NCBI RefSeq assembly: GCF_900116495.1
Contig: NZ_FPAY01000001.1
Span: 930,001 to 994,000, forward strand
Length of the DNA stretch: 64,000 bases
Direction of reading: 5' to 3'
Origin: Arthrobacter sp. ov118
GTDB lineage: Bacteria > Actinomycetota > Actinomycetes > Actinomycetales > Micrococcaceae
This document shows, piece by piece, positions 8,374-16,514 of the stretch; position 1 is the first letter of the stretch, and every line of letters begins with the position of its first letter. A program made the translations under genes and the position numbers. Below the pieces are notes generated by a model. It was not told the origin of the DNA, did not search any database, and saw only the letters and a list, made by a program, of their open reading frames with translations.

Positions 8374-8495
8374 TCTAAATCGCATCTCCCGTTGATCTGA
8401 CTCCCTCCCTACCCTTGAAATGACGACCAAAATAGCCCATCATTTCGCCTCATGGTGGAACCACCTACCGATCAGCAGGCAAAGCGAGGAAAACG

Positions 8496-8945
8496 GTGAA
8501 GCAGTGTCCCATCTCCGGCGACGGCGTCGCGGCCTGCCAAGGCAGTTTAGATCCGTGCGATTCCCCCGGGACTCTTACGATCAACCAGTTACTACTTGAG
8601 AGCCGCATCGGGCTCCAGCGTGTTCACGCTTCGGAGCTTGAGCGGGAGATGGCAGCGGGCGCCCTTGTTGTCGACACACGCCCGGTCGATCAGCGAGACC
8701 GCGACGGTGATCTTCCGGGAGCCGTCGTCATTGACCGAAACGTTCTCGAGTGGCGGCTCGATCCTTCCAGCCCCCACCGGCTCCCGGTCGCTGACGACCC
8801 CGCTCGGCAGATCGTGGTCGTCTGCAATGAGGGCTACAGCTCCAGCCTCGCTGCACACACCCTGCAACGGCTGGGGCTGACCCGCGCGACCGACCTTATC
8901 GGCGGTTTCCAAGCCTGGGCAGCACTGCAAAAGCCGTCCGACTAA
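8496..8945 (+). CDS. Rhodanese-like sulfurtransferase domain protein
   Basis: A 149-residue single rhodanese domain. After ~40 residues of unconserved N-terminus it reads RVHASELEREMAAGALVVDT, GDLPGAVVIDRNVLEWRL and the active-site loop VVVCNEGYSSSLAAHTL with the persulfide-carrying Cys at residue 110, then GLTRATDLIGGFQAW. Such stand-alone domains move sulfane sulfur or detoxify reactive sulfur species; the partner is unknown. Start is GTG 8496 with GAGGAAAA upstream. It stands alone between the broken SDR copy and the convergent flavoprotein operon. The 228 bases downstream hold no supportable gene; a 40-codon open stretch near 8974-9092 has no start or recognisable family. Confidence 0.85.
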   Translation: MKQCPISGDGVAACQGSLDPCDSPGTLTINQLLLESRIGLQRVHASELEREMAAGALVVDTRPVDQRDRDGDLPGAVVIDRNVLEWRLDPSSPHRLPVADDPARQIVVVCNEGYSSSLAAHTLQRLGLTRATDLIGGFQAWAALQKPSD

Positions 8946-9173
8946 ATAACCTGCCTGCGCTAGCGTCATCAATGATACGAAATCCACGATGACACCATCG
9001 ACCTGCGTGTTACCGAGGGCTCGGATACACGAAGATTGGCGTTGCAGGTGCGCTTCAGCGCGCACGCGGGCATCAACGCCGACGAGAAGTAGGTTCCCTC
9101 GCCCCGCCGCGGTGGACGTCACCCCACCAGCGAATCCACTGGTGACACCGACCGATTAGATCCCAGGCTGCAC

Positions 9174-10727
9174 TCACCCCACGGCGAGCCCCGCGGTGAC
9201 TCTCAGGTCAGGTCGGCTCGGGGCCTGGGCGACGTTGCGTCCGGCGATGCGTCCGGAAACCATGGCCCAGCCGATGTGCAGCCCGTGGTTGAGCAGTTGG
9301 AGGCCGCCCTGTCCGGTTGACCCGGCGGCCCACAAGCCGGGAATGGCTTCGCCTTCGGCCGTGGTCACCCGGAGTTCGGTATCGACGGCCAGTCCGCCAT
9401 CGGCCAGGGTGATGTAGGCGTTCATCGGGCCGAGTGCGTAGAACGGCCCCTCGGTTACGCCCTGTCCAAGGTGCTGGCGGTCGAAGTCGCCGTCCTTGCC
9501 GGCCGCGACTTTTGCATTCCATTCCTCAACGCTCGCCGTCAGCATCGCGGGATCGAGGCCGGTGCTCGCGGCCAGTTCCTCGATGGTGCCGGCCCGGTGG
9601 TAGACGTCCGGACGGTACCGTTTGTAGTCGTCAACGTAGGCGTAGGCCACGCCGGGGAACGTGGAGACCGGGTTGGGCCAGGCCGAGAACTTCGTGGCCA
9701 CCCGTTCGTCGAAGATCATGTAGGCGGTGTTTTTGCCATCGGCAGCGGTGGCCCGCGCCATGGCCTTGTCCGAGTCCTCGTTGGCGATGCGCTTGCCGCC
9801 GTGGCCCACCAGGATTGCCCCGGCACGGTACATGGTGTTGTTGGGGCCAACCCAGCTGGTCAATGCGCCGCGGATGACGTAGGCCAGGATTTTCCGCGGC
9901 AGTCGCTCGACCACCAGGCGCATGGCCTTGGAAATGAGGGGATGGGACGGCAGCATCTTGATCGGGTCCACCCGGATGGAGGGGGCAAAGCGAAGCCCCT
10001 CATACAGGCGGTCCATCTGGATCATGACCCCGCCGGCCTCGGTTCCCAGCTTGAAACCGTCGCCGGTGTTGTTGGGGTTGACCGCCGGGATCTTGGCCGC
10101 AGCCTCCCCCACGTACTTGGCCTTCATTTCAGTGGACGCCGAGTAGTCACCGGTGGCCAGGATGACGCCCCGGCGGCCGAAGTACTCCCTGCCGTTGGCC
10201 CGCGCGCCGATGATCTCGCCCTCGGCATTTCGCAGCAGCTCCTCCACGCGCATGGAGGTGTGGATGACGACGCCGCGCTTCCTGCACTCGCGCAGCAGCG
10301 CCTCGGCATAGGCTCCGGAGTTCGGCAGGACGTTGTGCATGCGCGGCTTCTCATAGGGCGGTTCGGGGGTGGGGCCGAGGAACTGCACGCCGATGCTGCC
10401 GAGCCACTCCACCGTGGGGCCCGCGTTCTCGGCGAGGATCCGGCGCAGTTCCTTGTTTTCGCGCTGCTCGAACTCGCCGTTGGCCACCTTCATGTCCTCG
10501 ACGAACAGCTCGATGCTGTCATTGACCCCGGCGCGGTACTGGTAGGCCGTGTTGGCGGCGGTGAAGGAGCCCACGGACATCGCCGTGCTGCCGCCCACGT
10601 TCGGGCACTTTTCCAGCACAATTACCGTGGCACCGCTGGTGGCCGCCGAGATCGCGGCACTCATGCCGGACCCTCCGCCGCCGATCACCAGGACGTCTGC
10701 TGTTGAACTCACCGCTGTTGAACTCAC
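9174..10727 (-). CDS. FAD-dependent oxidoreductase, fumarate reductase/ketosteroid dehydrogenase family (third of three)
   Basis: A 517-residue flavoprotein of the FAD-binding-2 family. The N-terminal dinucleotide site reads DVLVIGGGGSGMSAA, then VLEKCPNVGGSTAMSVGSF (the GGST segment that contacts FAD). The C-terminus has GLWAAGSTGQGGLQLLNHG and a second FAD contact region (IGWAMVSGRIAGRN). Members introduce or remove a double bond next to a carbonyl or carboxylate. The GTG start at 10727 overlaps the upstream gene's stop (10724), with AAAGGAATG 8 bases upstream. The first ten codons are a 15-base duplication (GTGAGTTCAACAGC twice), so a second GTG at 10712 is also possible. Last gene of the IclR-linked operon. 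The substrate is not determinable. Confidence 0.8.
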   Translation of the reverse strand: MSSTAVSSTADVLVIGGGGSGMSAAISAATSGATVIVLEKCPNVGGSTAMSVGSFTAANTAYQYRAGVNDSIELFVEDMKVANGEFEQRENKELRRILAENAGPTVEWLGSIGVQFLGPTPEPPYEKPRMHNVLPNSGAYAEALLRECRKRGVVIHTSMRVEELLRNAEGEIIGARANGREYFGRRGVILATGDYSASTEMKAKYVGEAAAKIPAVNPNNTGDGFKLGTEAGGVMIQMDRLYEGLRFAPSIRVDPIKMLPSHPLISKAMRLVVERLPRKILAYVIRGALTSWVGPNNTMYRAGAILVGHGGKRIANEDSDKAMARATAADGKNTAYMIFDERVATKFSAWPNPVSTFPGVAYAYVDDYKRYRPDVYHRAGTIEELAASTGLDPAMLTASVEEWNAKVAAGKDGDFDRQHLGQGVTEGPFYALGPMNAYITLADGGLAVDTELRVTTAEGEAIPGLWAAGSTGQGGLQLLNHGLHIGWAMVSGRIAGRNVAQAPSRPDLRVTAGLAVG

Positions 10728-12211
10728 TGTGCATTCCTTTCACTACCGGGCTGGTAGGCGACGACGACGCCGCTTTCGTTCCGTACGAATGCGGCCGCCC
10801 GATCGGCCGCCGAGGTCCCGGCCCAGCGGCCGGTGATGTATCCGGGGGCCAGGCCGCCGGCGTAGCCGTAGTTAGACAGCCCGCCAATATCGGCGCCCGC
10901 GGCGAACAGCCCGGGCACCGCCACGCCGTCGTCGTCCAGAGCCTCGCCGCGCGCATTGGTGCGGATCCCGCCGAAGGTGAAGGTGATGGACGGCTGGACC
11001 ATGAGCGCGTAGAAGGGGCCATCTTGCGGCGCCCGCGCGGAGGCGGAGACCGGGACGCCATCGGCGGTGCCGCCGCCGTGGCCCGCAAGTTCCGCGTAGC
11101 GGTCCAGGGTGTGCGCGAGCTGACCGCGGTCCACGCCCCAGCCAGCGACCATGTCCACCAATTCCGGCAGGGTCTTCGCGACGGCGTGCTGCCCGCCGGC
11201 TTCGATCGCTATGCCGAGGCGGTCGATGCTGCCCAGGCCCGGGAACGGTTCCTCAAGCACCTCCGTGCTCCGCACGAACTCGTCGAAGATGAGGATTCCG
11301 CGCGCTTGCGGCTGGAAGGTGACGGCCTGGTTGAGCAGTTCGTCACCGTCGGTCTCGTCCGCAAAGCGTCTGCCCTGCAGGTTCACCAGCACCGTTGAGC
11401 CTGAGTAGTACTGCGAATAGGGCAAGTAATGTGCGGTCTCGAAATTGCGGACCGGATACGGCAGCAGGTGCCCGTAGAAGGTACTCATCGCCGTCGTCCC
11501 CCCGCTTCCTGCCTCGCGCGCGAGGCGCAGCCCGTCGCCGACGCTGCCGGGGTTGGAGCGCAGCACCAGACGGTCCGCGTTGGGGCCGATGGACCGCGTC
11601 AGTTCGGCGCGATCGCCCTGGAACCCGCCGCTGGCCAGCACGACGGCGCCGGCCTCGTAGCGGACGCGGCGGCCGTCCGCGGTGCGCACCAGGACCCCGG
11701 TAACGGTGCCGCCGTTCCGCGTGAGTTCCGTGACGACGGCTCCCGCTGTGGTCTCTCCCCCGGCCGCGAGCACCTGGTCGCGGCACCAGGCCAGGATGCC
11801 GTGGATGTCGGTGGAGTAGCCGATGCCGAAGGTCATGACGTCCCGCTTCGGCTCCTCGGCAACCCAAACGCCGGCGGCCCGCAGCTCCGCGAGCGCTTCC
11901 GCATAGTCGCCCACCAGGCGGCTGCCGAGCTCCACGTTTCCCAGCGGAATCCGCCTCCGGTAGGCGTCCACGCTGGGCGCCGTCCAGAACATGCCCGCCG
12001 ACAACGCGGCCGAACCGCCGAACGCCGCCTGCTTCTCTAGGAGCGCCACCTTGGCTCCCCGTCGGGCGGCGGTCATGGCCGCGGCCGAACCGCTGACGCC
12101 GGATCCGACCACCACCACGTCCACCCGACGGAACTCGTCGACTCCATGCAGCCCGCCCAGGCCATGGTGCGGTGCCGGAACACTGTCCTGCTGCTTGGTG
12201 GCCGTGCTCAT
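10724..12211 (-). CDS. FAD-dependent oxidoreductase, fumarate reductase/ketosteroid dehydrogenase family (second of three)
   Basis: A 495-residue flavoprotein. FAD site: DVVVVGSGVSGSAAAMTAARRGAKVALLEK, then FGGSAALSAGMFW. Middle: VVLASGGFQGD. C-terminus: TFGGIRTNARGEAL, VPGLFAAGADIGGLSNYGYAGGLAPGYITGRWAG, close to the 'GG(I/L).tn..g.vl.....PIPGLYAAGE..GG' pattern of KstD and fumarate reductases. It is clearly diverged from its two neighbours, so the three are paralogues rather than recent duplicates. The start at ATG 12211 overlaps the upstream stop (ATGA). Longer in-frame extensions upstream have no ribosome site and lie inside the neighbouring gene. Confidence 0.8.
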   Translation of the reverse strand: MSTATKQQDSVPAPHHGLGGLHGVDEFRRVDVVVVGSGVSGSAAAMTAARRGAKVALLEKQAAFGGSAALSAGMFWTAPSVDAYRRRIPLGNVELGSRLVGDYAEALAELRAAGVWVAEEPKRDVMTFGIGYSTDIHGILAWCRDQVLAAGGETTAGAVVTELTRNGGTVTGVLVRTADGRRVRYEAGAVVLASGGFQGDRAELTRSIGPNADRLVLRSNPGSVGDGLRLAREAGSGGTTAMSTFYGHLLPYPVRNFETAHYLPYSQYYSGSTVLVNLQGRRFADETDGDELLNQAVTFQPQARGILIFDEFVRSTEVLEEPFPGLGSIDRLGIAIEAGGQHAVAKTLPELVDMVAGWGVDRGQLAHTLDRYAELAGHGGGTADGVPVSASARAPQDGPFYALMVQPSITFTFGGIRTNARGEALDDDGVAVPGLFAAGADIGGLSNYGYAGGLAPGYITGRWAGTSAADRAAAFVRNESGVVVAYQPGSERNAQ

Positions 12212-13602
12212 TGCGCCACGCTCGGTGCCAGCTTGGCGGCGGCGTGCTCGGCGGCGATGCGGCCGAAGACGGCGCCTTTGCCCAGCGAGGTGCCGGTCAT
12301 ATAGGCGGCGCCGTGGAATCCGCCGGTGAGCTCGCCGATCGCGTACAGGCCGCGGATCACTTCGCCGTCGACGTCCACCACCTCCGCGTGGGGATTGATG
12401 GTCAGGCCACAGTAGGTGGTGGTCATCAGGGCCTTGGCCGGGTAGGCGTAGAACGGTCGCTGGTCCAGCGGCAGGAGTTCGCCGACGCCGTTGCACAGGT
12501 TAGTGCGGCCCACTTCGTCGCTATCGCGGCCGGCCAATGAGGCGTTGTAGCGGGTCACGGTCGCCGCCAGGGCGTCGGCGTCGATGCCGGCGGCCTCGGC
12601 CAGTTCCGCCAGGCTGTCCGCCTTGAAGAGGTGGCCGAGGTCCTCGATCATGCCGATGTCGTTCAGCGGGATGCCGGGGTGCGATTTCGCCCGGACCTTG
12701 GCATCGAAAATCTCGAATCCCAGTCCTTCGGGCTGCTTGAGGACCTCGCGGCCCAAGGTCTTGTAGGACTTGGACTCGTCCACGAAGCGCCGGCCTTCCT
12801 TGTTCACGATGATCGCGCCCATGTAATACGCGGTGAGCAGTTCGTGGAAATCCTCGCCGGTTTCCGGGTGGGAGCCGTAGGTGGCGGTGATATAGGACAT
12901 GTCCGCCACGCCTGCGCCCAGTTTCCAGGCCATTTTCAGACCATCACCGGTGTTGCCCACCCCGCCGTACGGGATGGCCGCGAGCTGTTCCGGGGCAAAG
13001 GTCCGCAGCAGCTCGGTGCTGCGGCTGAAGCCGCCGGTCGCCAGGATCACGCCGGCCCGTGCGTTGAACAGGGATTCGGCGCCGCCGGACTCGACGACGA
13101 CGCCGGTCACCGCGGCGTCGGTGCTGCGCACGAGCCGGACCGCGCGGTGTCCCAGCAGGGTTTCGCCGCCGTTTTCGGTGAAGGTCCGGTGCAGATTGGC
13201 GAGCAGTTCCGTGATGACAGTGTTGTGGCTGCGTGGCGCGGACTGTCCGGAGCTAATTTCCAGGGCCCGGAAGTGCGCGCCGTGGTCCTTGAGCCAGTGG
13301 TAGGTCTCGACCTGGCGTTCCAGGTACGTGTCCAGCAGTGCACGGTCGTTGACGCCGCCGCCGGTGGAGAGCATGTCCTGCAGGAACAGTTCTGCGGAGT
13401 CCTCCACTCCTTCGGCCGCCTGTTCTTCAGTTCCGGAGAAAGCGAAGAATCCGCCGCTCATGGCCGAGGAGCCGCCGAGTTTGCCGGTCTTTTCCAGGAG
13501 CGCCACCTTGAGGCCGGCTTGTGCCGCGCTGGTGGCCGCCGACTGTCCCGCGATGCCGGATCCGAGGACCACTACATCGTAGTCGTATTGGGGGATGGTC
13601 AT
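12208..13602 (-). CDS. FAD-dependent oxidoreductase, fumarate reductase family (first of three)
   Basis: A 464-residue flavoprotein with DVVVLGSGIAGQSAATSAAQAGLKVALLEKTGKLGGSSAMSGGFF at the N-terminus and TYCGLTINPHAEVVD plus RGLYAIGELTGGFHGAAYMTGTSLGKGAVFGRIA at the C-terminus, typical of fumarate reductase/succinate dehydrogenase flavoprotein-like enzymes that act without other subunits. I chose ATG 13602 because GAAAGGGA lies 8 bases upstream; an ATG at 13632 lacks a ribosome site. It ends in an ATGA overlap with the next gene. Together with the SDR, NIPSNAP and MHS genes it forms one catabolic transcription unit. Confidence 0.8.
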   Translation of the reverse strand: MTIPQYDYDVVVLGSGIAGQSAATSAAQAGLKVALLEKTGKLGGSSAMSGGFFAFSGTEEQAAEGVEDSAELFLQDMLSTGGGVNDRALLDTYLERQVETYHWLKDHGAHFRALEISSGQSAPRSHNTVITELLANLHRTFTENGGETLLGHRAVRLVRSTDAAVTGVVVESGGAESLFNARAGVILATGGFSRSTELLRTFAPEQLAAIPYGGVGNTGDGLKMAWKLGAGVADMSYITATYGSHPETGEDFHELLTAYYMGAIIVNKEGRRFVDESKSYKTLGREVLKQPEGLGFEIFDAKVRAKSHPGIPLNDIGMIEDLGHLFKADSLAELAEAAGIDADALAATVTRYNASLAGRDSDEVGRTNLCNGVGELLPLDQRPFYAYPAKALMTTTYCGLTINPHAEVVDVDGEVIRGLYAIGELTGGFHGAAYMTGTSLGKGAVFGRIAAEHAAAKLAPSVAQ

Positions 13603-13668
13603 GGTGCTGTCCCTTTCAGGGGTTTCTGTCATTGGTTCTACCGCGTCACCAGGGGGCGGCGGGGCGTT

Positions 13669-14502
13669 TTAGCAGGTGAGGAAGCCGCCGTTGACGTCCA
13701 GGCTGATGCCGGTGATGTAGGTGGACTGGTTGCCGGTCAGGAAGGCCACGGCGTCGGCGATCTCCTCCGGCGTCGCGAAGCGCTTCATGGGGACCTGGCC
13801 GAGGAGCCTGGCGTCCTGGGGTACGTCGCCCATCATGGGTGTCTGCACGAATCCCGGCGCCACGCCGTTGACCCGGATTTTGAGGTCGGCCAGTTCGTGG
13901 GCAAGGCTGGCCGTCAGGTTCTGCAGCGCCGCCTTCGATGCCCCGTAGACCACGGAACTGGGCAGGAACGGGCCGAAGCCCGCGTCCGGGCCTCCGCCCG
14001 TTCCGGTCTTGGCCGTGATGGACAGCAGGTTTACGATGCTGGCGGAACCGTCCGTGGGCATGTGCCCATAGACCTCGCGGACCAGGAAGAACGGCGCCGC
14101 GACGTTAACCGCCATGACGGTGTTCCACTCCTCGTCGCTGAGCTCGAAGAAGCGGATCTTGTCACCGTTGCGCTTGGGTGAAATGCCGACCGCGTTGACC
14201 ACCACCCCTACCGGGCCGGTCTCGGCCGCGACGGCGGCCAGCTCCTTGTTGGTGTCTCCGTCGGCCAGGTTGCCGGCAAAGCCGCGGTGTTCGGCCCAGC
14301 CCACGTCAGGGAGCGCTGCCGCCGTCCGGTCCGCAGCCTCCTTGTCTAGGTCGGCGACGACGACGGCATAACCTTCCGCGGCGAGGCGGCGGCTGATCGC
14401 CTGGCCAATGCCGCCGGCACCGCCGGTCACGATCGCCGTCTGCAGCAGTACCGGCCGCTTGAGCGTTCCCGCATCGAGTGTGGCTGTGGGATTACTGGTC
14501 AT
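13669..14502 (-). CDS. Short-chain dehydrogenase/reductase of the flavoprotein operon
   Basis: A 277-residue classical SDR. NAD(P) motif: TAIVTGGAGGIGQAISRRL (TGxxxGxG). VVVNAVGIS replaces the usual NNAG motif. Catalytic Ser, Tyr and Lys: IVNLLSIT and VVYGASKAAL (YxxxK). C-terminus RVNGVAPGFVQTPM and YITGISLDVNGGF, as in 3-oxoacyl-ACP-reductase-like SDRs. VVVADLDK after the second strand suggests NAD(H) use. There is a ~20-residue N-terminal extension before the fold. ATG 14502 has AGGAG six bases upstream and overlaps the end of the NIPSNAP gene. In this operon it would oxidise an alcohol to the ketone on which KstD-like flavoproteins act (inference). Confidence 0.85.
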   Translation of the reverse strand: MTSNPTATLDAGTLKRPVLLQTAIVTGGAGGIGQAISRRLAAEGYAVVVADLDKEAADRTAAALPDVGWAEHRGFAGNLADGDTNKELAAVAAETGPVGVVVNAVGISPKRNGDKIRFFELSDEEWNTVMAVNVAAPFFLVREVYGHMPTDGSASIVNLLSITAKTGTGGGPDAGFGPFLPSSVVYGASKAALQNLTASLAHELADLKIRVNGVAPGFVQTPMMGDVPQDARLLGQVPMKRFATPEEIADAVAFLTGNQSTYITGISLDVNGGFLTC

Positions 14503-14878
14503 GGCCGGGCTCCTGGTTCCGGCTGAACGCCGTGTGGGGGTCGGTGATGGCGACGGGCAGGGTGCGGATCGGCGAGAAGGACGTCGGGTACATGATCCGG
14601 TTCTCCATCGTCATGATCATCGGCCGGATGATGGCCAGACATTCCTGCCACTGGTCGCTCTTGGCGAGCTCGGCGCGGCGGGTCCGGCGGTCCTCAAGGT
14701 CCTCGTAGGCCCAGAAGTGGTTGAGCTCGTTTTGCCGCCCGAATTCGGTGACGAAGTAGCCCAGGAAGCCGCCCAGGATTGGTTTCTGCGCGGGCAGGCC
14801 GATGCTTTCGTAGGCTTCGAGGTACTCGTTGAGCCGGGCGCCGGTGTGCAGGACGTAGGTGCGCTGTTCGACAATCAC
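14492..14878 (-). CDS. NIPSNAP family protein
   Basis: A 128-residue single ferredoxin-like (dimeric alpha/beta barrel) domain of the NIPSNAP type: MIVEQRTYVLHTGARLNEYLEAYESIG, then LGYFVTEFGRQNELNHFWAYEDLEDRRTRRAEL (the N.v.h.W.y.d...R...R signature) and MENRIMYPTSFSPI. The biochemical role of bacterial NIPSNAP proteins is not settled; they are common in catabolic operons. The gene begins 4 bases after the transporter stop and overlaps the SDR start, so it is co-translated with the operon. Confidence 0.8.
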   Translation of the reverse strand: MIVEQRTYVLHTGARLNEYLEAYESIGLPAQKPILGGFLGYFVTEFGRQNELNHFWAYEDLEDRRTRRAELAKSDQWQECLAIIRPMIMTMENRIMYPTSFSPIRTLPVAITDPHTAFSRNQEPGHDQ

Positions 14879-14882
14879 GGGG

Positions 14883-16301
14883 TCACGGTGCCTCTCCGGC
14901 GGCGGAGCCGACCAGCCCCGAGGCGGGCGCCGTCGTCGTCGTTTCCTCAGCGGGAACGTAGCGACCGAAGCGGTGCTGGCCGCCCTCGAGGGTCTTCCCG
15001 TCGTTCATCAGCACTAGGTTGATCAGCGCGGCGGCGATGATCACGATCCAGGCAACGGTGATGGAGACGGTACTACCGCCGCTGATGCTCATCAGCCAGG
15101 AGGCGAGGAACGGTGCGGGAGCGGCGAAGATCAGGTTGGATCCGGTGAGGGCGAGTGCTGATCCCGTGTACCGCATGTGGGTGGGGAACGCTTCGGCGAA
15201 GAGTGCGCCCTGGCCGGCGTTTCCGAACTGCGCGGTCACCAGGGAGAACGCCACCATGCCGAGCGTCAGCGGGAAGCTGCCCAGGTTCACCACCGGGAAG
15301 AACAGGACTGCGGCGAGCAAGGTGCCTGCCGATCCGATCGCCAGGATCCGACGGCGGCCGTAGACGTCCGCGAGCCGGCCGCCCCACCAGATGGCGATCA
15401 CGGAGAGGAAGTTGGAGATCATGATGATCGTGAACGTCTGGCTCTGCGAGAAGCCGTGGGTGGTGAGGTAGCTGATGCCGAACACGGAGACGATATAGAA
15501 GGTCACGACGATCGGGGCGTAGGCGAGGATGAGCCGCAGGATGGTGACGCCGTGGGTCTTGATCACGGTGGCCGGGTTGGTCGATTCCTGGGCGATCTCC
15601 TGCATGCCTTCCTTGAACACCGGCGTCTCTTCAACCTTGAGCCGGATGTAGATGCCCACGGCCACCAGGAAGATGCTGAGCAGGAACGGCACCCGCCAGC
15701 CCCAGGAGAGGAATGCTTCCGGGCTCAGCACGCCGGAAAGGACGGCCAGCATCAGGTTGGCTGCCACCTGGCTGATGGGCGAACCCATCGCCATCAGCGC
15801 GCCGTAGAAGGAACGGCGGTCCGCGGGTGCGTGTTCCATGGTCATCAACTGGGCCCCCGTGGCCTCGCCACCCAGCGCGATGCCCTGGATGAAGCGCATG
15901 AGAACCAGCAGGGCCGGGGCGGCGATGCCGATCGCCGACTGCGGCGGAAGCAGGCCGATGACCATGGACGCGACGCCCATCATGATGAAGGTGGTGAGCA
16001 GGATCCTGCGGCGTCCCAGGCGGTCCCCCAGATGGCCGAACACGATTCCGCCGAGCGGGCGGGCCACGAAGCCGACGCCGAAGGTTGCGAAGGATGCCAG
16101 CAGCGCGATCGCGGGATTCATGTCGTTGAAGAACAGCTTGGGGAAGACGGTTGCGGCCATGGCGCCGTAGACGGCGAAGTCGAACCATTCAAGGGCGGAC
16201 CCGAAGGTGCCGCTGAGGACGGCGCGCTTGGCCTGCGGGGAGGCGGGCGTTGCGGGCTTGAGCGAGCGTTTTACGGCTCGTGACGGCTGGGACAGACTCA
16301 T
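14883..16301 (-). CDS. MFS transporter, metabolite:H+ symporter (MHS) family
   Basis: A 472-residue proton symporter with twelve predicted membrane segments. It carries MHS hallmarks: AVLSGTFGSALEWFDFAVYG in helix 1, RPLGGIVFGHLGDRLGRRRIL in loop 2-3 and GIALGGEATGAQLMTMEHAP around helix 5 (compare KgtP, ProP, ShiA, TcuC). MHS members carry mono-, di- and tricarboxylates, shikimate or betaines, so the operon's substrate is probably a carboxylic acid. ATG 16301 has AAAGGAG seven bases upstream. First gene of the operon; it diverges from iclR across 181 bases. Confidence 0.85.
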   Translation of the reverse strand: MSLSQPSRAVKRSLKPATPASPQAKRAVLSGTFGSALEWFDFAVYGAMAATVFPKLFFNDMNPAIALLASFATFGVGFVARPLGGIVFGHLGDRLGRRRILLTTFIMMGVASMVIGLLPPQSAIGIAAPALLVLMRFIQGIALGGEATGAQLMTMEHAPADRRSFYGALMAMGSPISQVAANLMLAVLSGVLSPEAFLSWGWRVPFLLSIFLVAVGIYIRLKVEETPVFKEGMQEIAQESTNPATVIKTHGVTILRLILAYAPIVVTFYIVSVFGISYLTTHGFSQSQTFTIIMISNFLSVIAIWWGGRLADVYGRRRILAIGSAGTLLAAVLFFPVVNLGSFPLTLGMVAFSLVTAQFGNAGQGALFAEAFPTHMRYTGSALALTGSNLIFAAPAPFLASWLMSISGGSTVSITVAWIVIIAAALINLVLMNDGKTLEGGQHRFGRYVPAEETTTTAPASGLVGSAAGEAP

Positions 16302-16469
16302 CAAGACTCCTTTGTCGGGTGAGCAGTGCGGCGCCGGTGGCGCCTTTTGTTTGGGGGGCGTTCAGTTGGGGAGTTCCGCGGGCGTTCAGCTCGGGGAGTG
16401 AACGACGCGCGGTCCCCGGCTTTCGCGGGGTTCGATGCGTAGGTTGTGATGTGAGGCTAGCTACCCCTA

Positions 16470-16514
16470 TGCGCGAGACGCAATGGCTGTTAGCCTAAAT
16501 TGCGTGATACGCAA
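16470..16514. promoter_or_regulatory. Pair of IclR operator-like boxes
   Basis: Box 2 (16500-16514) is TTGCGT-GAT-ACGCAA with perfect six-base arms; box 1 (16470-16483) is the similar TGCGCGAGACGCAA. Their centres are ~30 bases apart, about three helical turns on one face, as expected for cooperative binding by a dimer-of-dimers regulator. They lie at the very start of iclR and face the divergent transporter promoter, so autoregulation plus control of the operon is likely. Box 2 lies inside the coding region if the 16483 ATG is used. Confidence 0.6.

Noticed and set aside
8004..8378. Plus-strand frame of 124 codons
   Set aside because: It is the antisense of the broken SDR copy; its sequence mirrors the minus-strand SDR codons.
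8974..9092. Open stretch reading YEIHDDTIDLRVTEG
   Set aside because: It has a stop immediately upstream, no start codon and no recognisable family; at most a decayed remnant.
12208..13602. Tricarballylate dehydrogenase (TcuA), suggested by the linked MHS carrier
   Set aside because: The FAD-binding and following segments fit fumarate reductase-like proteins rather than TcuA, and no TcuB gene is present.
12631..14181. 516-codon plus-strand frame across the flavoprotein operon
   Set aside because: It is antisense to clearly recognisable flavoprotein and SDR genes; long antisense frames are normal in high-GC DNA.
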